Source of the DNA: JAGVUD01 sp052033935
GTDB taxonomy: Bacteria > Armatimonadota > UBA5829 > DSUL01
Reading direction: 5' to 3'
DNA length: 64,000 bases
NCBI GenBank assembly: GCA_052033935.1
Contig: JBPOJE010000011.1
Location: forward strand, 158,479-222,478
The position numbers were made by a program, and so were the translations under genes. The notes under the pieces are model-generated. The model did not search any database and was not told where the DNA came from. It saw only the letters and a program-made list of their open reading frames with translations. Below are positions 52,920 to 61,976 of the stretch, piece after piece; position 1 is the first letter of the stretch, and each line of letters opens with the position of its first letter.

Positions 52920-52951
52920 CCGTGGTGTCCGCGCTGGCGCGGACACCACGG
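52920..52951 (+). terminator. perfect GC-rich hairpin after the NfeD/slipin operon
   Basis: CCGTGGTGTCCGCG pairs with CGCGGACACCACGG around a CTGG loop, a 14-bp stem with no mismatch, and there is no following T-run. It may end the operon or protect its mRNA 3' end. Confidence 0.55.
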
Positions 52952-53033
52952 CGAACCCTGCACGGAATTCCAGCGTCTATACAAGAGTGAACGGACAGGG
53001 GCTTGCGGCGGCAGAACCGCGCTCCGAAGCCGT

Positions 53034-53062
53034 TTGACGCGTGTTTTTGCAGGAGATATACT
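53034..53062 (+). promoter_or_regulatory. sigma-70 promoter of the histidine kinase gene
   Basis: TTGACG at 53034-53039 and TATACT at 53057-53062 are 17 bases apart, a good promoter. It rules out start codons upstream of about 53070, including the in-frame TTG at 53034. Confidence 0.7.
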
Positions 53063-53171
53063 CGGTTGCGCAAGACACGAAAGCATCTTTGCGGCAATCC
53101 GCGATTTCCCGGCGCGCGCCGGACACCCCGGGCGCGAGCCAACAGTTACTGAGAGTCACTACCTTAGCAAT

Positions 53172-54926
53172 ATGCCCGAACAGCAGGACATGAATTCAAC
53201 CGGTGCTTCCAACCAGGAAGAGCAGGTTCGCCTTCTGAGCGGAGAGCTCGAGAAGAAGCGGAAGTACATCAAGATCCTCGAGGAAGCGAACAAGGAGCTC
53301 GAGCGGAAGGTCCGCAGTGTCTCCGAAGACGCGGAGCCACCCGCCCCCATAACCGAACTCGAAGAGACGCTCAAACGCCTGAACAGCCGGATCGCAATGA
53401 TCCTGCAGGCCGAGAAGTGCGTGTTTATGCTGTTCGACAAGGAGGCCGGAGAGCTTGCCGCCACAAAGCCCGCGCTGGGGCTTACGGACGAAGAGGTGCG
53501 GCGCTTCCGGGTGCGCGCAACGCAGGGCATCTCCGGGCAGGTCTTCCGCGAGAACCGGCCCGAGATCCTGTTCGACGCCATCAACGACCCGCGCACGATG
53601 AAAGAGAACGTCGCGCTGCTGAACGTGCGCAACGGCGTGTGCGTGCCGCTGGTCGTCGAAAAGCGCGACTCAGAAAACCGCGTCATTGACTCGACGACGA
53701 TCGGTGTCCTGCATGTCTTCAACAAGCGCTATGGCAACGTCTTCATCGAGGAGGACGTCCGGCTTCTCGAAAGGATGGCCAAGAACGCGGCGGCTGTCGT
53801 CGCCAGCGCGCAGATGTATCGAGAAGTGGTCGAGGAGAAGGAAGAACTCGAGCACATCATCGAGAGCGTGTACGCCGGCCTGGTTATGGTGGCGGCGCAC
53901 AACAAGCGGATTATGCAGATCAACGCATCCGCGCGCACGATGCTGGGACTGGCTGACAAGGACATCGCCCGGACGCCCTACACAGAACTCATCGAGAACC
54001 AGGACGTGAAGGACATTCTGGCGCAGTCGCTGACCAAAAAGGTCGAAGTAGCGACCGAGATTGAGATCGCGGTGGACCCGGATGAGGAGCCGCGGGTCTT
54101 TCAGGCGCAAAGTTCCCCGGTGCGTGCCGAGGACGGCTCCACGCTCGGAGCGGTAGCGATTTTCAACGACATCACCGAGATCCGCAGCGTCGAGCGTATG
54201 AAGACCGCGTTCGTTTCCACGGTGTCGCACGAGCTTCGCACCCCGCTCACCTCCATCAAGGGCTTCGTCTCAACGCTGCTTGCTGACGTGGACGGGTATT
54301 ACGACCAGGCCACGGTACGCGAGTTCCACGAGATTATTGACCAGGAGTGCGACCGGCTTGTGCGCCTGATCTCTGACCTGCTGAACGTCTCGCGCATTGA
54401 GGCGGGGCGCGCGCTCGACCTGAACCCCAAGCCGATACAACTCAGCGGGCTGATCGAAAAGGTCGTGAGCGCGCAGCGCTCGTACGCAACCAAGCACCAG
54501 ATCGTCGTCGAGAACACCAAAGACCTTCCACTGATCGTCGCGGACGAGGACAAGGTGGACCAGATTCTGACGAATCTGACCAGCAACGCCATCAAGTACT
54601 CTCCCGATGGCGGAACGGTGACGGTCCGGGGGGCCGCGGAAAATGGCGCAGTCAAGATTTCGGTCTCCGACGAGGGCGTTGGCATTCCGAAGGAGCACAT
54701 TGCCAAGGTGTTCGACCGCTTCCACAGGGTGGATAACAGGGACACGCGCGAGGTAGGCGGGACCGGAATCGGTCTGTTCCTTGTAAAGCATCTCGTTGAG
54801 GCGCATGGGGGTGAGATATGGGTAGAGAGTGAAGTCGGCAAAGGCTCCTGCTTCACCTTCACGCTGCCGAAGACCCCACCGCAGTTCGAGGAGAACGCCG
54901 AAGAGGCCCTCAGCAGCGACGACTGA
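53172..54926 (+). CDS. soluble GAF-PAS sensor histidine kinase
   Basis: A 584-residue protein without membrane segments: an N-terminal coiled coil (KRKYIKILEEANKELERKV), a GAF domain (residues about 70-215), a PAS domain (IIESVYAGLVMVAAHNKRI), a HisKA domain with phospho-acceptor FVSTVSHELRTPLTSIKG, and an ATP-binding domain with N box LTSNAIKYSPDG, G1 DEGVGIP and G2 GGTGIGLFLV. Cytoplasmic two-component sensor; no response regulator is adjacent. Start: ATG 53172 is used (ATG 53190 possible). Confidence 0.92.
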   Translation: MPEQQDMNSTGASNQEEQVRLLSGELEKKRKYIKILEEANKELERKVRSVSEDAEPPAPITELEETLKRLNSRIAMILQAEKCVFMLFDKEAGELAATKPALGLTDEEVRRFRVRATQGISGQVFRENRPEILFDAINDPRTMKENVALLNVRNGVCVPLVVEKRDSENRVIDSTTIGVLHVFNKRYGNVFIEEDVRLLERMAKNAAAVVASAQMYREVVEEKEELEHIIESVYAGLVMVAAHNKRIMQINASARTMLGLADKDIARTPYTELIENQDVKDILAQSLTKKVEVATEIEIAVDPDEEPRVFQAQSSPVRAEDGSTLGAVAIFNDITEIRSVERMKTAFVSTVSHELRTPLTSIKGFVSTLLADVDGYYDQATVREFHEIIDQECDRLVRLISDLLNVSRIEAGRALDLNPKPIQLSGLIEKVVSAQRSYATKHQIVVENTKDLPLIVADEDKVDQILTNLTSNAIKYSPDGGTVTVRGAAENGAVKISVSDEGVGIPKEHIAKVFDRFHRVDNRDTREVGGTGIGLFLVKHLVEAHGGEIWVESEVGKGSCFTFTLPKTPPQFEENAEEALSSDD

Positions 54927-55060
54927 CCTTCCGGCTCGATCCGGGCAGATTACACGGTGCGCAGGAGGCCCGCTGGGCCGCCTGCGCATTAGTGCATTTG
55001 GGGGCGGTGAAGCCTGCGGACATCGCGGGTTTTCTGGCGTATAAGTATAGTGAGAGGGAG

Positions 55061-55516
55061 ATGCTCTTGGAGACGACTACTGTCCGGGTTCACAGGCTGC
55101 CGCACGGCGAGGGGCTGGCGCTGCCGTCCTATGCGACGGACGGCGCGAGCGGACTCGACCTGCCGGCGGCCGTTGAGGAAGACCTGGTGCTGCAGCCGGG
55201 CAGCCGGGCGCTGGTGCCGACGGGATTCCGCTTCGAGATTCCGGAGGGCTTCGAGGGGCAGGTTCGGCCGCGAAGCGGCCTGGCGGCGCGCTCGGGAATA
55301 TCCCTGGTCAATACCCCGGGCACAATAGACGCGGACTATCGCGGCGAGCTGAAAGTGATTATGATCAATCTGGGGAATGAGCCGTTCGTGGTGAGGCGGG
55401 GCGAGCGGATTGCGCAGCTCGTGATCGCTCCCGTGGCGCGGGCCATACTGGAAGAAGCGGACGACCTTCAGCCCTCCTCGCGAGGGCACGGCGGATTCGG
55501 TCATACGGGAGTATAG
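55061..55516 (+). CDS. dut: deoxyuridine 5'-triphosphate nucleotidohydrolase
   Basis: Hydrolyses dUTP to dUMP, keeping uracil out of DNA. The 151-residue trimeric type has all five motifs: DGASGLDL, VRPRSGLAARSGI, NTPGTIDADYRGEL, RRGERIAQLVI and the C-terminal RGHGGFGHTG. ATG 55061 is preceded by GAGAGGGAG. It may be cotranscribed with the zinc-ribbon/TPR gene 14 bases downstream. Confidence 0.95.
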   Translation: MLLETTTVRVHRLPHGEGLALPSYATDGASGLDLPAAVEEDLVLQPGSRALVPTGFRFEIPEGFEGQVRPRSGLAARSGISLVNTPGTIDADYRGELKVIMINLGNEPFVVRRGERIAQLVIAPVARAILEEADDLQPSSRGHGGFGHTGV

Positions 55517-55530
55517 ATAAGGCACAACAG

Positions 55531-56694
55531 ATGGCTAAGACTGCGGATATCGTATGCGCTTCGTGCGGCGTCCAACTGCAGGACAGGACGGCCTTCTGCC
55601 CGGCTTGCGGGGCAGCCGCGCCGGGGATGGGCAGCACCGGCGCGGGCGACGGAGAGATTGCCGCGTTGCTGGCGGCGGCATCGAGGGCTCTGAAGCGCCG
55701 GGACTGGACGACAGCACAGGAGAAGTGCACCGAGGCGATAGTGCGCGAGCACGACAACCGCAGCGCGCTGGCTCTGATGGGCGACATCTATATGGATCAG
55801 CACAGGTACGAGGACGCCGCGTCGTGGTATCAGCTCGCTTTCGACCAGGACAGTGAGAACGTCAGCGTTGAGCAGAAACTGACCCGCGCCCGGGCGCTGG
55901 CCCGTGTGCGTCCGGCCACGGCGGCCGGCGGCGCGAAGGAGCCCGCAATCTGGCGCGCCAGGCTCGTGGCGGCGCAGACGCGCGCCGAGGAGCTTGTGCG
56001 CGCGAGCAGCTTTCCGAAATACCTGGCCCTGCTGACCATCATACTGGGATCCATTATGATCATCGCCATCCTGACCGCCGCGCACGTGCGAAAGTCCGAC
56101 GGCGGCGCCCACGAAGTGCTGCCCACCTACACCCCGCAGCAATCCGGCGCATCCGGGAGCCCCCCGCAGCCGAGCGGCCCTCCTTCGCAGGTAGCTCCTC
56201 AAGGAACCCGCGCGGAGCCGAAGAAAGCCGCCGGACCGGGCGCCACAGCGATTCCGGGCGCCATTCCCCAGGAATCCGCCCTGCTCTCGCACCTGCGTGC
56301 CAACCCCGTCGTGTCCGAGTCCGGCGCCGAGATTCAGGCGCTCTGGGCAGACCATCGGGACAAGAGCATCACGCTGGTCATCAGCACGAGGCAGTCTTCA
56401 GCGCGACGGGACTTGCTGCTGCAGGCGAAGGAATCGGCAAGCGCGGCGTTTGCGCTGGAGTCCCTGGCTGAGCGAGCGGTGGTGCGGGTCAACCAACCGC
56501 TTGCGGACTACACAGGCGGGACGAGCCTCAGCGTCGCGTTTATGGGCGACATCACGCGGGAGAAGGCCAACCAGGCGCTTGCCTCCAACACGCCCGATAG
56601 CCAGATAGAAGCGCTGTTTACACGGGTTTACTGGAATCCCAGCCTGCGAGTCGCACCCCTGAACGCGGTCCCGTCCCAGGCCGGCAACCCGTAG
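55531..56694 (+). CDS. zinc-ribbon / TPR membrane protein of unknown function
   Basis: A 387-residue protein. N-terminal zinc ribbon CASCGVQL and CPACGAAA; TPR-like helices (SRALKRRDWTTAQEKCTEA, ALMGDIYMDQHRYEDAASWY); one membrane helix near residue 175 (YLALLTIILGSIMIIAIL); a Pro/Ser/Gln-rich linker (TPQQSGASGSPPQPSGPPSQ); and an outer beta-rich domain. The layout is seen in several sensing or scaffolding proteins, but the function is unknown. 14 bases downstream of dut. Confidence 0.75.
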   Translation: MAKTADIVCASCGVQLQDRTAFCPACGAAAPGMGSTGAGDGEIAALLAAASRALKRRDWTTAQEKCTEAIVREHDNRSALALMGDIYMDQHRYEDAASWYQLAFDQDSENVSVEQKLTRARALARVRPATAAGGAKEPAIWRARLVAAQTRAEELVRASSFPKYLALLTIILGSIMIIAILTAAHVRKSDGGAHEVLPTYTPQQSGASGSPPQPSGPPSQVAPQGTRAEPKKAAGPGATAIPGAIPQESALLSHLRANPVVSESGAEIQALWADHRDKSITLVISTRQSSARRDLLLQAKESASAAFALESLAERAVVRVNQPLADYTGGTSLSVAFMGDITREKANQALASNTPDSQIEALFTRVYWNPSLRVAPLNAVPSQAGNP

Positions 56695-56724
56695 AACCAC
56701 CCGTTACAAGCCCCCACACCGGGG

Positions 56725-57663
56725 TCAGGTAACGTCAATCTTGACCTTTGTGGTCACGGGCTTCTTGATGCCATCCGCATCGCGCACGGTGAGCGTGACG
56801 GTGAAAGTGCCCGAGGTCTTGTACATCATCTCCGCGAGTTGACCCACCGCGTCTTCCTGTATCCCGTCCGTGGCGTCGAAGTCCCAGGAGTAAACCAGAG
56901 AGGTGATGCCCGCATCGGCCTCGGCCTTCATCACGAGGGTGTCTCCGCTTCCGACCGTCTGTTCGTCCATCGGCTCCACGTAGATGGGGCTTTCGTCGGT
57001 GATAACACGGATGCGGCCTATCCAGAACGTGTCGGGGAAGTCCAGCGAGACTCCCAGACGGCTGAGGGCGAACCCTCCCGACTGTTCGTTCAGCCCGAGA
57101 GCGGCAAGCGGCACGGCCACGGTAAACCAGCCCTCTTCATCGGCGGCTTTATTGACGATGGGCTGCATGTGCCCCAGCGACCTGCCATCGGCCGATGTCA
57201 GCACAACTCGAAGGTTGCGGGCCTTCGGCACCATAATCGGCTCGTCATCGTAGTAGTTGCCGTAAAAATCGTAGGGCAGCGGGCGGTACTCACCGTTGCC
57301 TGTAGGCGCTTTGTTGTGGCTGTCGAGCGCAAGACGAGTGAGCGACTTGAAGTTTATCACGAACTCGATATAGTCGTATCTGCCAATGGCGGCTGGATCG
57401 GCGATCTCGACGGGATCCTGAAACGAGAGGAAGCCCCCGGCGTACAGACCGCCTGAGCTCACTTCGATGCTGTTTGTCGTCGTGACGCCCTTCCCGGTGT
57501 TTTGTGAGGCCTTGCCGCTGCCCCATGCATACAGCTTGATGCCCGCGCTGGAGGCCTGCTCTCCCCCGTAAACGACGATTTCGCGCGCCGATGCCGGCGC
57601 GCAAAGCAGAAGGGCCGCCCCTGTGACTGTAGCCGCCACCCGGACGGCCGCTGTTTTCAACAT
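56725..57663 (-). CDS. secreted protein with C-terminal PKD domain
   Basis: A 312-residue protein starting at ATG 57663 with a signal peptide (AATVTGAALLLCAPASA). The middle is a carbohydrate-binding-like beta domain (GIKLYAWGSG, YDYIEFVINFKSLTRLA), and the last 80 residues are a PKD domain (YVEPMDEQTVGSGDTLVM, LVYSWDFDATDG, FTVTLTVRDADG). Surface or extracellular binding role likely; no catalytic motif visible. Stands alone between convergent and tandem neighbours. Confidence 0.82.
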   Translation of the reverse strand: MLKTAAVRVAATVTGAALLLCAPASAREIVVYGGEQASSAGIKLYAWGSGKASQNTGKGVTTTNSIEVSSGGLYAGGFLSFQDPVEIADPAAIGRYDYIEFVINFKSLTRLALDSHNKAPTGNGEYRPLPYDFYGNYYDDEPIMVPKARNLRVVLTSADGRSLGHMQPIVNKAADEEGWFTVAVPLAALGLNEQSGGFALSRLGVSLDFPDTFWIGRIRVITDESPIYVEPMDEQTVGSGDTLVMKAEADAGITSLVYSWDFDATDGIQEDAVGQLAEMMYKTSGTFTVTLTVRDADGIKKPVTTKVKIDVT

Positions 57664-57770
57664 TGTGTCGCTCTCAATCCTGCCTGTTGCCCGGACAGGG
57701 CTGCCCCCGCAAGGGCTTTTTCCCACCCGGGCTCACTCCATAAGACTCCGCGCACAGCCGGAGGTGTTCC

Positions 57771-58553
57771 TCACTTCACACGTTTCCGCACGCGCTCGAT
57801 GCCGCGCGCCAGACCGGTCGTTTCGTCAATATCAACAACGACGCCATTCAGCACCGCAGGCCCGGAGGCCACCTCGAACCGTTTTGGCAAACCGGTCAAA
57901 AAGCGTTCGATGATGTCGGCGGGCCGCATCCCGATGATGGACTCCGAAGGGCCGGTCATCCCGACATCCGTGATATACGCGGTCCCCTTAGGCAGCACGC
58001 ACTCGTCCGCGGTGGGCACATGCGTGTGGGTGCCAAAAACGCAGGATACCCTGCCATCCACAAACAATGCAAACGCCAGTTTCTCCGAAGTCGCCTCCGC
58101 ATGGATATCCACGATGATCACATCGGCTGACGATTCGAGGGTCTTGATGACTTCATCCCCGGCCCGGAACGGATCGTCTATGGGCTGCATGAACGTCCGG
58201 CCCTGCAGGTTAACGACGCCCACGCGCACTCCGGACGGCAGTTCGTACACGTACGAGCCTCTCCCCGGCGCGCCCGGCGGGAAGTTCGCCGGCCGCACCA
58301 GCCGCGTCTCCTCCTCGATGTACGCGTAGGAGTCGCGTTGGTTCCAGACATGGTTCCCCATCGTGAGGACATGCACCCCCGCCGCGAACAGGGGCGCGGC
58401 GGTCTCGCGCGTGATGCCCGCCCCTCCCGCCGCGTTCTCGCCATTCGCGATAACGAAATCGGGCTTATGCTCCTCGATGAGAGCTGGCAGCGCCTCGTTC
58501 AGCGCCCTGCGGCCGGGACGGCCGACGATGTCACCTGCGACAAGAACGATCAT
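57771..58553 (-). CDS. ymdB: YmdB-type metallophosphoesterase (TIGR00282)
   Basis: A 260-residue phosphodiesterase with the motifs LVAGDIVGRPGRR, IANGENAAGGAG, GNHVWN, DIHAEATSEK and GTHTHVPTADE that bind two metals. YmdB hydrolyses cyclic nucleotides and works with RNase Y; the rny gene lies directly upstream (58 bases), a known conserved neighbourhood. Confidence 0.95.
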   Translation of the reverse strand: MIVLVAGDIVGRPGRRALNEALPALIEEHKPDFVIANGENAAGGAGITRETAAPLFAAGVHVLTMGNHVWNQRDSYAYIEEETRLVRPANFPPGAPGRGSYVYELPSGVRVGVVNLQGRTFMQPIDDPFRAGDEVIKTLESSADVIIVDIHAEATSEKLAFALFVDGRVSCVFGTHTHVPTADECVLPKGTAYITDVGMTGPSESIIGMRPADIIERFLTGLPKRFEVASGPAVLNGVVVDIDETTGLARGIERVRKRVK

Positions 58554-58610
58554 TCATGGACTCCTGCGGCGCCCGCCGCTCTTCCGGCGGACAATGACGT
58601 CAATCGGGGG

Positions 58611-60164
58611 CTATTTTGCGTAATCAACGGCTCTCGTTTCTCGTATCACTGTGACTTTGATCTGGCCGGGATACTCCATCTCCTCGGCGATGCGCCTTGC
58701 GGTCTCCCTCGCAAGCATGACAGCCGTATTGTCATCAACTTCCTCAGGTTTGACCATCACGCGAATCTCACGCCCGGCCTGAATCGCGTAAGTTTTTTCG
58801 ACCCCCGAAAAGGAGTCGCCAATCGTCTCGAGCTTCCGCAGGCGCTTGATGTAGTTCTCGAGAGTCTCCCTGCGGGCTCCTGGCCGCGCCGCCGAAACGG
58901 CGTCGGCTGCCTGCACCAGCGCCGCTTCGATCGTCTCGGCGGTGACGTCCTCGTGGTGGGCAGCGACGACATGCTGCACAGCCAGGGACTCGCCCGCCTT
59001 CCGGCACAGTTCCTGCCCGATCAGGGCGTGCGGCCCGTCATACTCGGTATCCACCCCCTTGCCGATGTCATGCAGAAGCCCCCCCTTCTTCGCCACAGCC
59101 ACATCGGCGCCCAACTCCGCCGCCATGAAGCCGGCAAGATGCGCCACCTCTCTGGAATGATCGAGGCAGTTCTGACCGTAGCTCGTCCGGAACCGCAGCC
59201 GCCCCAAGTAGCGCATCGTCTCGCTGCTTAGCCCCACAGCGCCGACGTCGAGCACTGCTGACTCGGCCGCCAGCAGCGCCTCCGACTCGACCCGCGCGCG
59301 GGCTTTCTCCACGGCTTCCTCGATTCGCCCCGGATGGATGCGGCCGTCTGCGACCAGGGCGGTCAGGGCAAGGCGCGCCGTCTCGCGGCGCACAGCGTCA
59401 AAAGCGGAAAGGACAACCGCCTCGGGAGTATCGTCAATGATGAGGTCCACGCCAGTCAGGGTCTCAAACGACCGGATATTGCGCCCCTCGCGGCCGATGA
59501 TGCGGCCTTTCATCTCGTCGGAGGGAAGCGGCACCACGCAGACAGTGCTTTCGGCTGCCTGATCCACCGCACAGCGGCTGATGGCGAGCGAGACGATGTT
59601 GCGCGCCCGCCGATCCGCCTCGTCCTGCGCCCGCTCATGGAGATCGCGAAGCATCCGGGCGATATCCTGCTCGGCGGCGTCCCGGACGCTCTTCATCAAC
59701 TCCTCGCGGGCCTGTGCGGCCGGAAGGTTGGCGACACGCTCCAACTCACGCTCACGCTCGCGAAGCACCTGCTCGGCCTTCTCGCCACGCGCGGCCATCT
59801 GCGCCTCGCGTACCTGCATATCGCGGTCTCTCGCCGCGAGCGAATCCGCGCGGGATTCCAACGCCTGCTCTTTGTGCGCCAGCCGCTCCTCAACCCGGGT
59901 CAGCTCGGCGCGTTTCTGCCGACTCTCGGCATCCGCCTCCTGTTTGAGACGGAGTGCTTCGTCTTTAGCTTCAGCGATGAGTTCCTTGCGCAGCGCCTCG
60001 ACTTCGCGGCTCGCCAGCGCGCGCGCCTTGCCGGCCTCCTTCGCGATGTTCTTCGCGTGGTCGCGCGCCGATCGGGTACCTTTTCTGTACGCGGCCCCGT
60101 ATCCCGCCACCGAGGCGGCAACTACTATGATCAAGCCCACCGCGGCCCATGCCAGGGGAGGCAT
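58611..60164 (-). CDS. rny: ribonuclease Y
   Basis: Membrane-bound endoribonuclease that starts mRNA decay. The 517-residue product has a membrane anchor (residues 4-25), a long coiled coil (about 30-170), a KH domain (MKGRIIGREGRNIRSFE) and an HD domain with GLLHDIGKG and AAHHED. Matches the family in order and length. It lies between recA and ymdB as in many bacteria. Confidence 0.96.
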   Translation of the reverse strand: MPPLAWAAVGLIIVVAASVAGYGAAYRKGTRSARDHAKNIAKEAGKARALASREVEALRKELIAEAKDEALRLKQEADAESRQKRAELTRVEERLAHKEQALESRADSLAARDRDMQVREAQMAARGEKAEQVLRERERELERVANLPAAQAREELMKSVRDAAEQDIARMLRDLHERAQDEADRRARNIVSLAISRCAVDQAAESTVCVVPLPSDEMKGRIIGREGRNIRSFETLTGVDLIIDDTPEAVVLSAFDAVRRETARLALTALVADGRIHPGRIEEAVEKARARVESEALLAAESAVLDVGAVGLSSETMRYLGRLRFRTSYGQNCLDHSREVAHLAGFMAAELGADVAVAKKGGLLHDIGKGVDTEYDGPHALIGQELCRKAGESLAVQHVVAAHHEDVTAETIEAALVQAADAVSAARPGARRETLENYIKRLRKLETIGDSFSGVEKTYAIQAGREIRVMVKPEEVDDNTAVMLARETARRIAEEMEYPGQIKVTVIRETRAVDYAK

Positions 60165-60311
60165 CGGATTGTTTCCTTTCTTTGGAAAGGCAACTGAGCA
60201 CCGCAGCCCGCAGGACAGGTAGGCCGAAGCGCAAAGCCGCCATCAAATGCACAAAACCGCCGTGGAAACTTTAGCCGTCTTAGGCCTCCAGTGCGCTTGA
60301 GACTCCGGGTC

Positions 60312-61343
60312 TCAGGCGCCGTCCCCGGCTTCATCCGTCCCGGCATCCGATTCGGACGCTGCGGAGGCTTCCACCGCCCCCCTGATCTTCGCCTCGATCT
60401 CGTCGGCAAGCGCCGGGTTCTCCTGAAGGTAGGTGCGCGCGTTGTCGCGCCCCTGCCCGAGCCTCGTGTCTCCGTAGTTGAACCAGGTGCCAGTCTTGGT
60501 CAGAATACCCATCTCCGTCGCGACGTCAATCAGCGAGCCTTCGCGCGAGATGCCCTTATTGAAGAACATGTCGAACTCGGCCTGCTTAAACGGCGCCGCT
60601 ACTTTGTTCTTTACCACCTTCACCCGCACCCGCGTGCCCACGACCTCGGTGCCCGACTTGATTGCCTCGGCGCGGCGCACTTCCAGCCGGACCGATGCCC
60701 AGAACTTCAGCGCCCGGCCGCCCGGCGTGGTTTCGGGGTTGCCGAACATGATGCCGATCTTCTCGCGAATCTGGTTGATGAAGATTGCGGCGGTGTTGGT
60801 CTTGGCGCACGACCCACCGATCTTGCGGAGCGCCTGAGACATAAGCCGCGCCTGCAGACCGACGTGCGCGTCGCCCATTTCGCCCTCGATCTCGGCTTTG
60901 GGCACAAGCGCCGCCACCGAGTCGAGCACGACAACGTCCACTGCACCGCTTCGCACGAGCGCGTCCACGATCTCCAGCGCCTGCTCGCCCGTGTCCGGCT
61001 GAGAAATCAGCAGGTTGTCAATGTCCACCCCCAGCCGCTGAGCATAGAGCGGATCCACCGCGTGCTCCGCGTCCACGAACGCCGCCACCCCGCCGCGCTT
61101 CTGCGCCTGGGCAACTATGTGATAAGCAAGCGTCGTCTTTCCCGACGATTCCTGCCCGTAGATCTCGATAATCCTGCCTTTCGGAACCCCTCCGGCGCCA
61201 AGCGCCAGATCGAGCGCGAGCGAGCCGGTCGAAATCGCATCCACCTTGAGCTGAGGCCGCTGCCCGAGCTTCATGATGGACCCGCGGCCGAACTGCCGCT
61301 CGATCTGCGCAACCGCTAGTTCCAGAGCCTTGTCTTTGTCCAT
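60312..61343 (-). CDS. recA: recombinase RecA
   Basis: DNA strand-exchange protein of homologous recombination and SOS. The 343-residue product has Walker A GQESSGKT at residues 63-70, VDAEHAVDPLYAQRLGVD, Walker B VVVLDSVAAL, loop 2 region NQIREKIGIMFGNPETTPGG, and an acidic C-terminal tail (ASESDAGTDEAGDGA). Start MDKDKALE at ATG 61343; the longer open frame upstream is not RecA-like. Followed by rny. Confidence 0.97.
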   Translation of the reverse strand: MDKDKALELAVAQIERQFGRGSIMKLGQRPQLKVDAISTGSLALDLALGAGGVPKGRIIEIYGQESSGKTTLAYHIVAQAQKRGGVAAFVDAEHAVDPLYAQRLGVDIDNLLISQPDTGEQALEIVDALVRSGAVDVVVLDSVAALVPKAEIEGEMGDAHVGLQARLMSQALRKIGGSCAKTNTAAIFINQIREKIGIMFGNPETTPGGRALKFWASVRLEVRRAEAIKSGTEVVGTRVRVKVVKNKVAAPFKQAEFDMFFNKGISREGSLIDVATEMGILTKTGTWFNYGDTRLGQGRDNARTYLQENPALADEIEAKIRGAVEASAASESDAGTDEAGDGA

Positions 61344-61384
61344 TGCCCCATCTTTCGTGGCCGTTTCATTCCCCGCGCCGCGCC

Positions 61385-61975
61385 TCACCCGGAGGGCTCG
61401 CGTAGGTCCTTCAACGCAAATGATTCCAGTGATTCGTAACGCACCCCGCCGGGCGCGAGTATGCTTCTCATCAGGTGGACGTCCATCACGGTAAACCTGC
61501 CAAGAGGCCCGACCTCCTCCGCCAGCAGCTCCGCAAGCCTGCCGGAGTTGTCCGGATTCCTGACCCGGCCGATCGTGACGTGCGCCCTGAACCTGTTCTC
61601 GTCCCCGAACCCAAGCGCCGTGAGGTCCTTTTCGACGCCCCGGGACAGACTCCGGAGCTGATCCGCCCCGTCCGAGACGCCCGCCCAGACGACCCGCGCC
61701 CTGCGCGCGTTCGGGAACGCTCCCCATCCGCTGATCGCGGCATCGAAGGGCGCGTACTTCTCCACCGCATCCCGGATGACGCCCGTCACACGGCCGAGGA
61801 GCCTCACATCCGTCTCTCCCACGAATTTCAGTGTTACGTGGTAGTTTTCCTTCCTGACAATAGAAACATGTGTTCGAAAAGGCTGCAACCGGGCGGCAAC
61901 CCCGGCGATCTGCTCGCGAATGCTTTCAGGGAGAAGGACGGCGGCGAAGACGCGGGGCCTGTCTTCGGAGGGCAC
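61385..61975 (-). CDS. thpR: RNA 2',3'-cyclic phosphodiesterase
   Basis: A 2H phosphoesterase of 196 residues with both HxT(x) motifs, YHVTLKFVGE and FRAHVTIGR, in typical positions. The enzyme opens 2',3'-cyclic RNA ends and was first known as 2'-5' RNA ligase. Between cinA (one base apart from its stop) and recA (41 bases), probably one operon. Confidence 0.93.
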   Translation of the reverse strand: MPSEDRPRVFAAVLLPESIREQIAGVAARLQPFRTHVSIVRKENYHVTLKFVGETDVRLLGRVTGVIRDAVEKYAPFDAAISGWGAFPNARRARVVWAGVSDGADQLRSLSRGVEKDLTALGFGDENRFRAHVTIGRVRNPDNSGRLAELLAEEVGPLGRFTVMDVHLMRSILAPGGVRYESLESFALKDLREPSG

Positions 61976-61976
61976 G